Part shown: piece after piece, positions 37,401 to 48,491 of the stretch
How positions within the stretch are numbered: the first letter of the stretch is position 1
Layout of the letters: each line of letters opens with the position of its first letter
Assembly: GCA_941918925.1 (NCBI GenBank)
Contig: OW799235.1
Span: 19,166,701-19,230,700, forward strand
Length of the DNA stretch: 64,000 bases
Direction: 5' to 3'
Source: Phyto melanocephala
Taxonomy: Eukaryota > Arthropoda > Insecta > Diptera > Rhinophoridae
Translations under genes and position numbers: made by a program
The notes under the pieces: model-generated
The model's input: the letters and a program-made list of their open reading frames with translations, nothing else
What the model was told of the DNA's origin: nothing
Databases searched by the model: none

Positions 37401-38092
37401 GTCAATCTGCTGCCGCATAGTTCTGATATTTTGATACATTACTCGGGTCATAGCGAAGTCGGGGGGCTTCAAAAAGTTAATAACAGCACAGGGACAGATG
37501 GACAGACAGACGGATAATGCTTAGTCGACTCCCCTATCCATAAGCTTTCAAATTATATATACTTTATAATGTCGAAAATAAATATTGTACAAATTTCACA
37601 CGAAATTTACAATGTCGTGTGAAGTGTATAAAAATGTGCGCCAACTCTTAGCAACTTTAACAAAAATATCATGGAAAAGAGAAAATTTATTTTTTTTTTG
37701 CTAGATTTGGCATCCTCACAGTACGCGAAGACTACATTACAGTTTTAAAGAACAAAAATATTGATTTTGTGTCAAGGAAACTCTAAGATGGCGTTTGAAA
37801 TAGAATGGCGTATGTATGGATTAAACATACTAAGTACTGCTCTGTCCCCCTTAACCCCCGCAATATAAGTATCAAAACAAAGGGCTTTACCAGTAGATTA
37901 TAGTAAATTTAAGATCCAATATTGGGTCCAAAACAAAATGGCAGATAATTTTTTTGTTCTCAACCTCATTAATATGTGTATCAAAGAAAACTTGCCTATT
38001 AGATTTATAGCTAACAATGGAAAAATTAAAAATCAAGGTTAAGGGTATTTTCTAATTCGGAATGGCTGAATATAGCATTCTGACTTGTTTTA
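37400..38092. repeat. Two fragments of the ATACCC...TTACTTGTTT group, opposite orientations
   Basis: 37400-37635 is a minus-strand 5' part (CTCCCCTATCCATAAGC, ending GTGTGAAGTGTATAAA). About 37730-38092 is a plus-strand 3' part ending GGCTGAATATAGC...GACTTGTTTT. Confidence 0.55.
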
Positions 38093-38829
38093 TTTCGAGA
38101 GCGTTTATTCTTACGTTATCATTTTTAAAACTTATTTCAAACATTTTCCTAACAAAAATCATAAGTTTTTGCTATTTTGTTACAATCAAAAATAATTTAA
38201 ACGACTCCCACGTTTTTGTGTGACTGCAAAAATAACGTAACTGACTGAAAAATGTAAGATTCTCAGAATAATTAACAAAATAAACAAATAATTTTACTAT
38301 AAAGAGCAACCAATATTAGCAGATCGATGACTAAATACAAAGAGGAAGTATTTCGCTTTTTTTTCAAAAACATGTTATTAACGTTTTCTGATGATCCACT
38401 AATAAACACATCACTCCTGAAAATTTTCGTAAGCCTGGTTTAAAAATGATGGACTCATAGCCACATAAAAAATGTTTACGCATCTTATTCTTTAAAGTTT
38501 TGTTCGGTTTTTTCCGTCACCTATTAAGAAGTAATAAATTGAGATACGCCCTTTTTATATTAAGCCATCAATATGTAAGTAATAAAAAAAGAAAGAAAGA
38601 AATCAAAAACAAAAATTTGATCCGGCATTTATTCTTTTTTTATTATAAAAAAATTTAAAAACTCAAAAAGAACAATCTGATCTGGCATTAACTAAAGCTT
38701 ATGACATTCAAAAAATATGGTCTGAGGACTGCCAAAAAAAAAACTAATTAAATTGGCTAACTTACCTACTAAAGTTATTAAAAAGTTAAAAAATATTAAT
38801 TATTGGTTTCTTTGACCTTTTATAATAAT
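38093..38829. other. AT-rich DNA, no gene seen
   Basis: Contains A-rich runs, including a GAAAGAAAGAAA stretch near 38590; nothing else recognised. Confidence 0.35.
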
Positions 38830-38900
38830 ATATGTTTAATAGTTTTTTAAGCTTAAGGTCCTTTTAATAATAAAAAATCTTTTTGTTTTGTTTTATATTA

Positions 38901-38947
38901 TTTGATCAATATTTCGCTACTTCTTTGTGTAGCATCATCAGGATAAA
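38901..38947 (-). ncRNA. Hammerhead-ribozyme-like motif, left palindrome arm
   Basis: Mirror image of the motif at 39916-39962. The minus strand reads CTGATGA (38941-38935), a five-pair stem II GCTAC/GTAGC, then GAAA (38915-38912). It is identical in sequence to the right-arm copy. Confidence 0.55.
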
Positions 38948-38963
38948 CGTTTTTTATTATATA

Positions 38964-39785
38964 CTAGCCAAACCCGGCGCGCGTTGCTACGCCCCTTAAT
39001 GAATCGAAATGCATTCTGAATTTTAATTGAATATCAAGTGAAAAAACCTAAAAATTATAATTTTTTTATGGGCGTGGCATTGCCCACTTTTCTAGTCACG
39101 AAATTGTAAAGTCATAACAGCTCAATATGTGTGCAAAGTTTCAGAAGAATCGGACCAGTGCAAGTACCTCAAAATTAAAATTGTTTTTATGGGCGTGGCC
39201 CTGCCCACTTTTCTTATCACGAAATTGTAAAGTCATAACAGCTCAATATGCGTGCAAAGTTTCAGAATAATCGGTCCAGTGCAAGTACTTCAAAATTATA
39301 CCTTTTTTTTATGGGCGTGGCACTGCCCACTTTTCTAATCACGAAATTATTTAGTCATGACAGCTCAATATGTGTGCAAAGTTTCAGAAAAATCAGTCTG
39401 GTGCAAGTACCTCAAAATAATAGCCTTTTTTTATGGGCGTGGCTCCGCCCACTTTTTTAATCACAAAATTATAAAGTCACGACAGCTTAATATGTGTGCA
39501 AAGTTTCAGAAAAATCGGTCCAGTGCAAGTACCTCAAAATTAAAACTTTTTTAGGGGCGTGGCCCCGCCCACTTTTCTTATCACGAAATTATTTAGTCAT
39601 GACAGCTCGATATGTGTGCAAAGTTTCAGAAAAATCGGTCAAGTGCAAGTAGCTAAAACTGATAACTAATTTTTTATGGGCGTGGCCCCGCCCACTTTTT
39701 TTCATCCATAAACACTCCCCGGTATGTGTACAACAACTTGCCAAAGTTTGAGCCCGATCGGTTTTACAGTTTCAGAGTCTATAGC

Positions 39786-39840
<55 letters not shown>

Positions 39841-39870
39841 TTCACTTTTATATATATAGAAGATAGAAGA
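38964..39870 (-). mobile_element. Non-autonomous Helitron with (GT)n head and 120-bp minisatellite, copy 1
   Basis: On the minus strand the 5' end is TCTTCTATCTTCTATATA preceded by A. A (GT)n run follows (39788-39836 on plus), then diverged about 120-bp units carrying GTGGGCGGGGCC(A/C)CGCCC, and the 3' end GCGCGCCGGGTTTGGCTAG followed by T. Helitrons start TC, end CTRR after a GC-rich hairpin-prone segment and insert between A and T without target duplication; all of these are seen. There is no Rep/helicase frame, so it depends on another element. Confidence 0.78.
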
Positions 39871-39915
39871 TTAGTTTTTTGTTGGATTAATTTGGCTAGT
39901 ATATAATAAAAAACG

Positions 39916-39962
39916 TTTATCCTGATGATGCTACACAAAGAAGTAGCGAAATATTGATCAAA
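39916..39962 (+). ncRNA. Hammerhead-ribozyme-like motif, right palindrome arm
   Basis: CTGATGA at 39922-39928; stem II GCTAC (39930-39934) with GTAGC (39943-39947) around an 8-base loop; GAAA at 39948-39951. Type I folding gives stem I ATC/GAT (39919-39921 with 39956-39958) plus two more A-U pairs after a mismatch. Stem III is only A-U, U-A with no loop (39951-39954), so cleavage would follow T39955 and need a dimer. The core is complete but stems I and III are weak. Confidence 0.55.
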
Positions 39963-40033
39963 TAATATAAAACAAAACAAAAAGATTTTTTATTATTAAA
40001 AGGACCTTAAGCTTAAAAAACTATTAAACATAT

Positions 40034-40787
40034 GTTAAAAAATATTTTTAAAAATAAAAAATTATTTTAAAATAATTTTTCGTTCGACAATATTTAATAG
40101 AACAAAATTTCAAAAATTAATTTCTTAAATAGAATTTGCATTTTTGATGCAGTACAAAGCATGTAAGACTCACCCGTCTACAGATAATTTCTGACGACAT
40201 TACTCTGTCGGCCGACAAATTTTATTACATTAAAAAATTACCAGCAAATATTAAAAAAAAAAATATTTGCCGACATAATCAAATTATTTTTTTGTATCCA
40301 ACGTTTTTACTTTTCTTTAAACAAAATCTTGTGCGACATTCTTGATTATCGTAAGATTTTCAAAACACACACTTTATGTCTCGTCCCGTGACACAAGGTA
40401 TTATGGCTGCTTTTCAACTGCAATAAATTTATGACACACGCACACGTTTCCAATAAATATAATACCCTCCCCCTTAAATCTATGAAAAACTGTTTAACAA
40501 CAACAAAATATTTTAAAAATTTACAATAACAAATGACATTTGTAATATAAAGAACAAAATTATTTCAAATATTTTGTTTTTCAAATGCTAATATACAAAT
40601 TTTAAACATTTTTGGATAGAGCTAAAGAGAGGTCGCACGTAAGAACAACAAAATTTATAGACTTTTATATACAACCTGACATTTATGTGTATCTAAGTGT
40701 GTAGGAAAAGTAATTAAGAAAAATTAAGCTAAAATCGTCATAATTTATTATTAAAATATTAAATGTTTTGCGTCTAGAAGCAAAAAA
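40034..40787. other. AT-rich DNA with two decayed satellite-like motifs
   Basis: TTTTTCGTTCGACAATATTT (about 40076) and GTCGGCCGACAAATTTTATT (about 40207) match the array at 32.7-37.2 kb. No gene seen. Confidence 0.4.
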
Positions 40788-41617
40788 AAACAAGTAGGAG
40801 CGCCGTGCCGAATCTTATATACCCTTCACAACGTGTAGTCATGCAATAACAGTAGTTTGTATCACCATTAATCCCATATGAAATACGTACATACATATAA
40901 AAACATACACATATAAAAACATCCCATTGTAAAATTATAAATTTACGTATGTATGTTAAAAAAACAAAAATAAAAAAAAAATAAAAAAAAAAATTAAAAA
41001 AAAAAATAAAAAAAAATTAAAAAAAAAAATTTTTTTAAAAAAATTATTAAAATATAAATAATAAATATTAAACAAAAAAAAAAAATAAAAAAAAATTAAA
41101 AAAAAAATAAAAAAAATTAAAAAAAAAATAATAAAAATATAAATAATATATTAAATAAAAAATAAAAACAAAAAAAAAAATTTTAAAAAATTTAAAAATT
41201 TTTTTTTTTGCTTAGCTGGGATTCGATGCCACGTTCTCTCTAACCAGTATACACGTTTGTATGTATGTATGTTGTTGTTGTAATGTTGTTTTTGTGAAAA
41301 AAATCGAGGTGGTCGTGGGTTTTTCCTCATATCTCAGTTGTTTATGTACCGATGTTTCTGATTTTCAATACCGATCTAATCCCGAATATTTCTGATATTT
41401 TAATACCTAACCCAGGTCCAAGCGATGTCGAAAGGCTTCAAAAAGTTGATTTCAACATACACACGGTCAGACGGACAGACTGACAGAGCTAAATCGACTC
41501 CCCTATTCATAAGCTTTCAGAAAATATATACTTTATGGGGTCGGAAATGAAAATTGTAGAAATTTCACACGGAATGACAAACCTATATATACCCTTTTGC
41601 GCTGTGTGAAGGGTATA
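40788..41617 (-). repeat. ATACCC...TTACTTGTTT interspersed repeat, copy 3
   Basis: Plus-strand view starts ACAAGTAGGAGCGCCGTGCC and ends AGGGTATAAA. It contains the reversed CATACATACA run, TTCATAAGCTTTCAG, a CAGACGGACAGACTG stretch and a very long A/T-only block (40970-41200), which accounts for its greater length. Confidence 0.8.
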
Positions 41618-41885
41618 AAAACGTTGTTCCACCCACTAAAAGTTTTGTGGTCATTATTGAATGTGTTTTTATGAGTCTATTAATATTTTCAAGATTGTTT
41701 AGATGTTTGTTATTATACACAGCAGTTTAGGTCATACAAATTGCATTAGAGAAAATATTTATTATATGAAGTAGATGCAACTGACTAAAAACGAAAAACA
41801 TGTTTGAAAAATTTTTTTTAGATTTTAGTGCGACCTTGACTTAAACTTCTTGTGACAGTTAAAATCAGCTTTTAATTTTTACAAT

Positions 41886-43226
41886 CAGCCCAATTCTAAG
41901 TAACAATTCTCTGGGAATTTTTCCCCTATTCCCTGTTCTACTATTCTAAATAATTTCTCCCCGGCAATTTTTTCCTTTTCCCTTATTCTCAATGAACTTT
42001 GAAATTGGGAAACTCTTCCCCGGAAAAAAAGTATGGAGAATGTGATAATAAATTTTGGGAATAATTCCGCCAACAAATTGCAAGGAAGTTGTGCAAAAAA
42101 ATGCAAGTTATTAAACTTTTTATGAAAACTAATAAATATCGTTATTTAAGAGATCAAAAAAAAAAACAAACAAGAAACTTTTAAAGGTTCTTTTGAACAC
42201 AATGCAATGACCCATCCCCTGGACATCTATAAGGAGTCAGAAGCCAAGGCTCAAGAAGGTAAGAAGGTAAAAAAGTCATTGGGTCATTTAGAACCTCACC
42301 AAGGAGCCAATAACTGCTGCCGCTTTCGAGATATTCTTTCTCAAAGTAAGATCGCAATTTACTGGAGTTCCAAATAAAAGAGTACTGGCATACACCATGA
42401 TGGGAGGCATCGACGTACTGAATTTTTAGCTCATGATCACAGATCTGTTAAAATTTTATAAAACATTAAAAAAAAAATAAATTTAGCAAAAATTCTTACC
42501 AGCATTACATTTGAACTGTAGTACCTCTTTCTGTTGTAGTACAAGTGCTCATTGTTAGAGGGAGCTATTATGCGAACATGCGTCCCGTCCACGCAACCTG
42601 TAACGCTGGGTATGCCATGTTTTACATTCATCGATAACGCAATTTTTAGTTTTGCCTCTTCCGTTTTGCAGTATGTAATCCACCTTGGACCTAGATGCTC
42701 TTCAAATATGTTTAAGACTTCAGTCAAAATTTTGCTCAGACTGCTTTGGGTCAAAGACACTTCGCAATATTTCCTTATACCCGTTTAGTACCCACCTTCT
42801 GCAAAAAAGCATAGACTTATACTTAATTTGATGACTAGAGATACTGCAAAAGACGTGCTGGCTGAGTGTGAGACATTAACAAGTCTAACAAATATTTGAA
42901 GGCCGTTGTGCCCACTCTGTAATAGTTTTCAAGCCTGTGATATGTAAAATTCTTAATAAAATTAGCCAGTTTTTATAATAGTTCTGTAAAGATTTTTTGA
43001 AAGGCTACACTAAACATTTTTATTTCGCTTAGATTTAATAATCTAAATTACATGTTTAATTTTCACACAAATTTTAAGCAAATGTTCATTAAAAAAAACA
43101 GCTAAAACATAATAGCTAACTTCGAATATTCTCTCTCCCTTTTAATTCTTCTCCCCTTCTGCTTAGAATATGAGGATTTTATTCAAGGGAAAATTTATTT
43201 TCCTGGGAATATTAAGAATTGGGCTG
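41886..43226 (-). mobile_element. PIF/Harbinger transposon, complete ends
   Basis: The left end CAGCCCAATTCTAAG and reversed right end CAGCCCAATTCTTAA are terminal inverted repeats, and both run into (C)TGGGAATTTTT / CCCAGGAAAAT-type subterminal sequence. The direct repeat AAT flanks it (41883-41885 and 43227-43229); a 3-bp target duplication is characteristic of this superfamily. The length is 1341 bp, about half that of a full two-gene Harbinger, and no second (Myb-like) gene is visible. It carries the broken transposase described separately. Confidence 0.85.
42190..42900 (-). pseudogene. PIF/Harbinger DDE transposase with a 55-bp intron, inactivated
   Basis: Minus strand. An upstream block LCFFAEGGY (near 42810) matches the LRFFAEGSYQ motif of HARBI1-like nucleases but is followed at once by an in-frame stop. 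Exon 1 continues with EVSLTQSSLSKILTEV, an SVTGCVDGTHVRI block (first catalytic Asp) and YYNRKRYYSSNVML. A GTAAGA donor (42499-42494) and TTAACAG acceptor (42445-42446 side) bound an intron at 42445-42499. Splicing there joins NVML exactly in frame to ICDHELKIQYVDASHHG (second Asp) and SFIWNSS. The third acidic block is represented by SSYWLLGE near 42270, followed by PWLLTPY after a changed segment. The early stop and the missing N-terminus make it non-functional. Confidence 0.85.
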
Positions 43227-43870
43227 AATATTCATTTCCGGTCCTATCAGTTATATAGCGAATGAAACTTATGTCTAGGTAAGTCGAACGAGCAATGTCC
43301 ATCTGTCCATTGTTGTATTGGTTTTTGTTTTGATTTCCGTTTGTTTTATGAGCGAATGCCTGGCCAGTGAGAGGGTTGAAACCTGCCTAAGCTATCACCA
43401 CGAACAAGTTAGCCAGAAACCTCACTGTAGTACAGATCGTTTTTGCAGAAAATCGGGAATAAATCACTATTTAAATCTAGCGCAATCGCCCGATAACTTT
43501 TTGAAATATAAGCAAGTTAGCACAACTGCCTTTTCTAAGGTTTTTACCATGAAAATCAATATTCTTTAATCATAGCTGAATATGTATGTAAAATTTAACT
43601 GTACTATCTTTTAATAAAAATTTCATTTTGGGTAACTCTGGATTACTTTGTATTCAGCTTAAAGTTAGTTCATAAAAAGCTAACTTAAGGTGTTTTATTT
43701 TTATAATCGACTACTCTCTTGCTTATAGGGAATAGATTTCTTTAAAAAGAAATTCGAAATTATGTTTTAGCCAAATTAATATTATTTTAATTGTCATAAG
43801 AAGAAACAACAAATATTTTAATTGTGTGCAAATATAAATAAAGCCAGATGGGGCAGGTGTACGTTGTGCT
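43227..43870. other. No gene supported
   Basis: The frame at 43318-43569 is Cys- and His-containing with more balanced composition, but it lies in a degenerate block related to the GTCCATCTGTCC / AATCGCCCGATAACTTT parts of the interspersed repeat at 50583-51272. It is read as repeat sequence. Confidence 0.4.
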
Positions 43871-44081
43871 ACACAGAAATTTAGCTCAAGTGAATTGAAA
43901 TTTTGCTGAAATTTTTTTTATGTACAAGTACATTTTTTTTTAATATTAAGTATGTTCTTGTGAAATTTTTATTAATAACATTTAATTAGGTCACTTTTGA
44001 AGTGAAACAAGAATGAAAGAAACTATTTTTTTTTTCAATAATAATTTACGTTTGAACTCATTTCACTCAAGTGTCTGTGTG
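43871..44081. mobile_element. Short ACACAG-ended inverted-repeat element
   Basis: The left end ACACAGAAATTTAGCTCAAG and reversed right end ACACAGACACTTGAGTGAAAT are imperfect inverted repeats sharing ACACAGA and a CTCAAGTGAA / CTTGAGTGAA palindromic block. AT-rich interior, no coding sequence. Confidence 0.45.
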
Positions 44082-44712
44082 TTACTCATGTTTTCGGGCA
44101 TTAAAACAATTTATGTAGTTTTTTTTCGTTTTAAAAACGAATAAAATTATTTATTTTAGTAAATTGTTTTTCTTTGAAAATTGTGGTAAGCAAAATGTGT
44201 GTGTATGTGTATGTGTCTGTAATTTAGAAAAAGTGCATTGGCCGGTCAATTTCAAGTAGATTTTCTGTTACATTTAGCAAAGTTTTGGTACTATTGTTTT
44301 AATGCTTTAATATACTTGAAATGTGGAAATGCTGAAGGCACTTTAACACACAAAATTATTACAAATTGTTTAACTTGCTTATCAAATATTTAAATAAAAA
44401 TATTTTTAAAATCAGTTTTTTAAAAATGCATTTGTTAGGCCCTATGCATTTCTGTGGCAAAGAGCAATAATTACTTAAGTCGACATAAGCTATAGTTGAG
44501 ATAATAAAACTATTTCAATTCTGTCATTTAAAACTAATCTCATGAAAATTTTCAGCTATTTAAGAGAACTTTGCAGGATATCATAGCTTTAAAATTATTG
44601 CCTATTTAACTTTACATACATATAAGTTAGCAAACAAAAATATGCACTTTAATTAATACAGGATGGAATTCCTATAGCAGTGCTTATTCTTTTGTTTTAA
44701 GTATTTATTTTA

Positions 44713-45501
44713 ACTTTGGCAAGTTGTTGTACACATTCCAGGGAGTGTTTATGGGTGGCAAAAAGTGGGCGGGGCCACGCCCATACAAAATTAGTTATCA
44801 GTTTTAGCTACTTGCACTTGACCGATTTTTCTGAAACTTTGCACACATATCGAGCTGACATGATTAAATAACTTTGTGATAAGAAAAGTGGGCGGGGCCA
44901 CGCCCCTAAGAAAGTTTTAGTTTTGAGGTACTTGCACTGTACCAATTTTTCTAAAACTTTACACACATATTGAGCTGACATGACTTTATAATTTCGTGAT
45001 TTAAAAAATGGGCAGGGCCGCGCCCATAAAAAAAAGTTATAATTTGAGGTTGTTGCACTGGACTGATTTTTCTGAAACTTTGCACACATATCGAGCTGTC
45101 ATGACAAAATAATTTTGTGATAGGAAAAGTGGGCAGGGCTACGCCCATAAAAAAAAGTTATCATTTTCAGATACTTGAACTTCACTGATTTTTCAAAAAT
45201 TTTGCACACACATATTGAGCTCTCATGATTATACAATTTCGTGATTAGAAAAGTGGGCAGTGCCACGCCCATTAGAAATAAGTTATCATTTTTAGCCACT
45301 TGCTCTTGACCGATTTTTGTGAAACTTTGCACACATTTTGAGTTATCATGACTTCATATTTTCTTGATTAGAAAAGTGAGCAGTGCCACGTCCATTAACA
45401 AAAAGTTATAATTTTTAGCTTTTTGCACTTGATATTCAATTTCATTTAGAATGGATTTTTATTCATTAAGGGTCGTAGCAACGCGCGTCGGGCTTTTCTA
45501 G
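44713..45501 (+). mobile_element. 5'-truncated minisatellite Helitron, copy 2
   Basis: Begins abruptly within the segment that in complete copies follows the (GT)n run (AACTTTGGCAAGTTGTTGTA). About six diverged units of roughly 120 bp follow, each with a GTGGGC(G/A)GGGCCACGCCC core. It ends CGCGCGTCGGGCTTTTCTAG before T. No TC start or (GT)n run remains. Confidence 0.75.
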
Positions 45502-46180
45502 TAAACTTATAAAAATGAACACAACAATTTAAAAGCATAGGATAAAGACAGACATAAGGAGTTGTTCCTACTGAGACAGATACGTATATTGTTTTAACTC
45601 TATTTAAAAATTTCTTAAACTGGCAAAAAACACAAAAAGAAATGGAAAAGTACGGAAAATCTTTAAAAATAGAAATAATAATTCCTTGTTAAACAAAAAA
45701 ACACTAAATTAAAAAATTTCGTTTGATAACATAAAATCAGAGATTTTCTACAAAATCGCTAAATCAAAAATTATTACACAAAAAATTTTTTTTTGCATTT
45801 TAGCAATCAATTTTAAAAATTTTCTATGCCAAATCATTTTGTTTTAATTTTAATATTTTTTTTTTACATTTTCTAAGAGTTTAAAATTATTATTATTTTT
45901 TTCTTAATTTTCTGTATTTCAGCGAAATTTCTTAGATTTGGTTCTTATTTCGTATTTTAGAGATTTGTTTCTTATAACGTGGTTTTGTCAAAGGCTGAGA
46001 TAATTCAGTCGTGTCCATGGTCTACTTAGGGATCCTCGAACCTTAAGTGCAAGGAAAACACCAGTTGTTTATCCTTACCAGAGTTTGATAATACAAGTTA
46101 ACTTTATTGAAACGCTCTTGTGATTTTATAGAATAAATACAATATTTATATTTATGGCTATGGTGATACGTCAGGAGCTA
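45502..46180. other. AT-rich DNA, no gene seen
   Basis: No coding frame recognised. The stretch about 46000-46140 is less AT-rich (CCATGGTCTACTTAGGGATCC) and leads into the tandem repeat; it could be part of a decayed LTR but no matching partner is seen. Confidence 0.3.
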
Positions 46181-46460
46181 ATAGATGAGCGGGATCGACG
46201 GCGACATTCACTTGGCGAGCGGGATCGGTAGCGATGATATGTCATTAGTTGTTCGGCAAATAAAGTAGGCGATCGTAAAGTAATGAACTCACTCGATGAA
46301 CGGCAGAATCGTAAGTCGCCCTGTAAACACGATTGGTAGTCGTGAATTGACGTACTCAATCGGTGAACGGTAGAATCGTGAGTCGCCCCGTTAATAGGAT
46401 CGGTAATCTTGAAATAACGACCTCAATATGTGAACGGAGAGATCTTCGGTCGCTCGATTG
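46180..46460. repeat. GC-richer minisatellite, units about 48-67 bp
   Basis: GATCGGTAGCG (46223), GATCGTAAAGT (46271), GATTGGTAGTC (46331) and GATCGGTAATC (46398) start successive units. Each continues to variants of CTCA-TCGGTGAACGGTAGAATC and GTGAGTCGCCCTG. It stands out from the AT-rich surroundings. The minus-strand frame (46171-46359) is Ser/Arg-rich only because of the repeat. Confidence 0.7.
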
Positions 46461-48040
46461 CATTTCAACAATTTTTTCTTTTGGTTTTTTTTTATTTTGG
46501 AAATTTTTTGGAATTTTATGAATGAGTTTTTATATATTTTTTTTTTATTTAGCGATTTTTTAAGCGATATTTTTTTATAAGATATTTTTTAATGGCGATA
46601 ATTTAAAATTTAAAAGAATTTTTTTTTTTTGAATTTCGTTCGCCATTAAGTTTTATTTTGAAGTGAATTGTGTAATTTTTATTTCAAATTTTTTTTTTCT
46701 GTTTTAGCGATTTTTGGTATTTTTTAGTTAATACTTTTGTATATAATATTTTAATATTTTTTTATTTGATTTTATTTTTATATTTAATTTATATTCATGC
46801 TACGATTTGTTTTTCACTTCAAAGAGAATACATGCACTATTTACACTTTAACAAAAACTTTTTAAAAAATGTAAAGCTTGTTTTGATGCGTAATTAAGCA
46901 TATTAGTCTTCTTCTTGGAAGAAAATGCTTTACAGTGTGAATTTTAGAAGGATTTGTACAGCTCTACAATTTAACAAAAAAAAAACTAAAAAAATATAAA
47001 AAATGTTTGAAAAAGAAAACACAATATTAAATATAGATTTTTTAATTTTTTGTAAGCAAAGAGCATTAAAGCATTGCTGACACAAAGTCTGATCGCATAA
47101 AAAACAATTCTGTTTTTTTAAATTGCTATAACTAGCACCCTGTAGGAAAAAAAAAACAAAAAATTACGTCAAAGCTAGAACAATTATACGGTTACAAAAG
47201 CGGTTGCAGTTTTTTGAGAAAAATATTGGTGCACCAGTAAACCAAAAAAAATATTAAAATAAATTTAAACTTCTACGAAATTAATTTAACTGATCAAAGT
47301 TTTATTTGATTTTGATCCAATCAACAGTATGATACTACTAAGTAATTGAAAATTAATAATTTTAAGTAAAAAAAGTTGCAAAAAATATTATATAAACAAA
47401 TTTATTAAAATTTTTACAAATAGTTAGGTATTCGGGATACAGCGGCCTTAATAAGGGAACATCTGCAATAACGTTTAAAGCTTTAATTATAACATAAAAC
47501 AGGCTTTTAAAAGTTTAGATGGAACGGTGTTAACAGACTATATATGTACATGCATACATATATATTTTCTAAAATGTCAATATAACAGCACCGTCATGTC
47601 AGAACCACAGTGAAAATATAATTGTTATTACCAGTAACTTCAAAATGGTTTTTTTAAGATCTACACACATTAACATTATGGTGATGCATTGTTACCTGGT
47701 GAACTTAGTTTCTTTCAGACATTGTTGCAACTTGTTGTCGCCCTGCTCTTTTTGAAAAGCCTCTAACATTTCTATATAAATACATATGCAGGTACGTAGC
47801 AAATCCTTCTTTTTCAGACTGTTCATAGGTTTTCCAATATTTTGTACTTTTCTGGTAGTCCAATTCCAGTTTTTACAATTTTCTTCACAAATTTTGTTTT
47901 TGAATAAAATTATACTATTTCATAGACTAAATATATTTTAAAACTGACTCAAGTTCATTTCTTTTAAATTTCTTATTTTTATATGAAGAAATAAAATTTT
48001 CATATTAGTGATAATGAAAGAATAAACTTGGAGAATTAAG
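46461..48040. other. AT-rich DNA, no gene seen
   Basis: Long T-rich and A-rich runs; nothing coding or structured was recognised. Confidence 0.35.
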
Positions 48041-48165
48041 TTTTTATCCCGACACCAGCCGAATGGAATGCATTTTTGAAACCAGCTACGGTTTCATCAT
48101 CAACACTCTTTGATCGAAATGTCCAAGTAATGGATGTAAATATCATATATTTAACTCACAAGTAT
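48040..48165 (-). repeat. Decayed relative of the hammerhead repeat at 55985
   Basis: ATGGAATGCATTTTTGAAAC and TTTCATCATCAACACTCTTTG correspond to the 55985 copy. On the minus strand the core is TTGATGA (C3 changed) and the GAAA has become CAAA-like (G12 lost), while stem II GAAACC/GGTTTC is kept. It is predicted inactive. Confidence 0.6.
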
Positions 48166-48241
48166 ATATGAAATTGATTCTGTAAATCAAACATATCATA
48201 CTTATTCATATAAACTATAGTGAGTGAGAACGAAATTTACA

Positions 48242-48491
48242 ACAACTTAAGCATGTCTCCACATTTTGTTATTCTTTTTACTTATCACAATTTTGTTGTT
48301 GCCGGTCCATATGATCGTTCGTGTATGGTCAGTACCAACATTCTGTTAAATAACTGACTAGGCAAAAACAATTATGATTGATATCACAATTGTGCCATTT
48401 TTGGCACTATAAGTCGTTTAATGGCACCATGGCACGCCTAAATTGTGATAAGTAAAAAATATAACAAAATGTGGAGAAAAGCTTAAGTTGT
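48242..48491. mobile_element. 250-bp miniature inverted-repeat element
   Basis: The first 53 bases (ACAACTTAAGC...TATCACAATTTT) and the last 53 (AAATTGTGATAAG...GCTTAAGTTGT) are inverted repeats with a few differences. The interior of about 145 bp is non-coding and includes a second palindrome, GGCACTATAAG/GGCACCATGGC region. No clear target duplication. Confidence 0.75.

Larger units (their letters stand above)
38830..40033. repeat. Perfect 134-bp-arm palindrome with a Helitron in its loop
   Basis: 38830-38963 is the exact reverse complement of 39900-40033: read base by base, all 134 positions agree. Without the Helitron (38964-39870) the loop would be only 29 bases. Each arm carries one hammerhead-like motif. 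Arms contain CTTAAGCTTAAAAA-type and TTTTGTTTTGTTTTA tracts and have no coding capacity. The identity of the arms implies recent origin or gene conversion. Confidence 0.9.

Noticed and set aside
43318..43569. 83-codon Cys/His-containing frame
   Set aside because: Sequence parallels parts of the interspersed repeat at 50.6-50.9 kb; no zinc-binding spacing.
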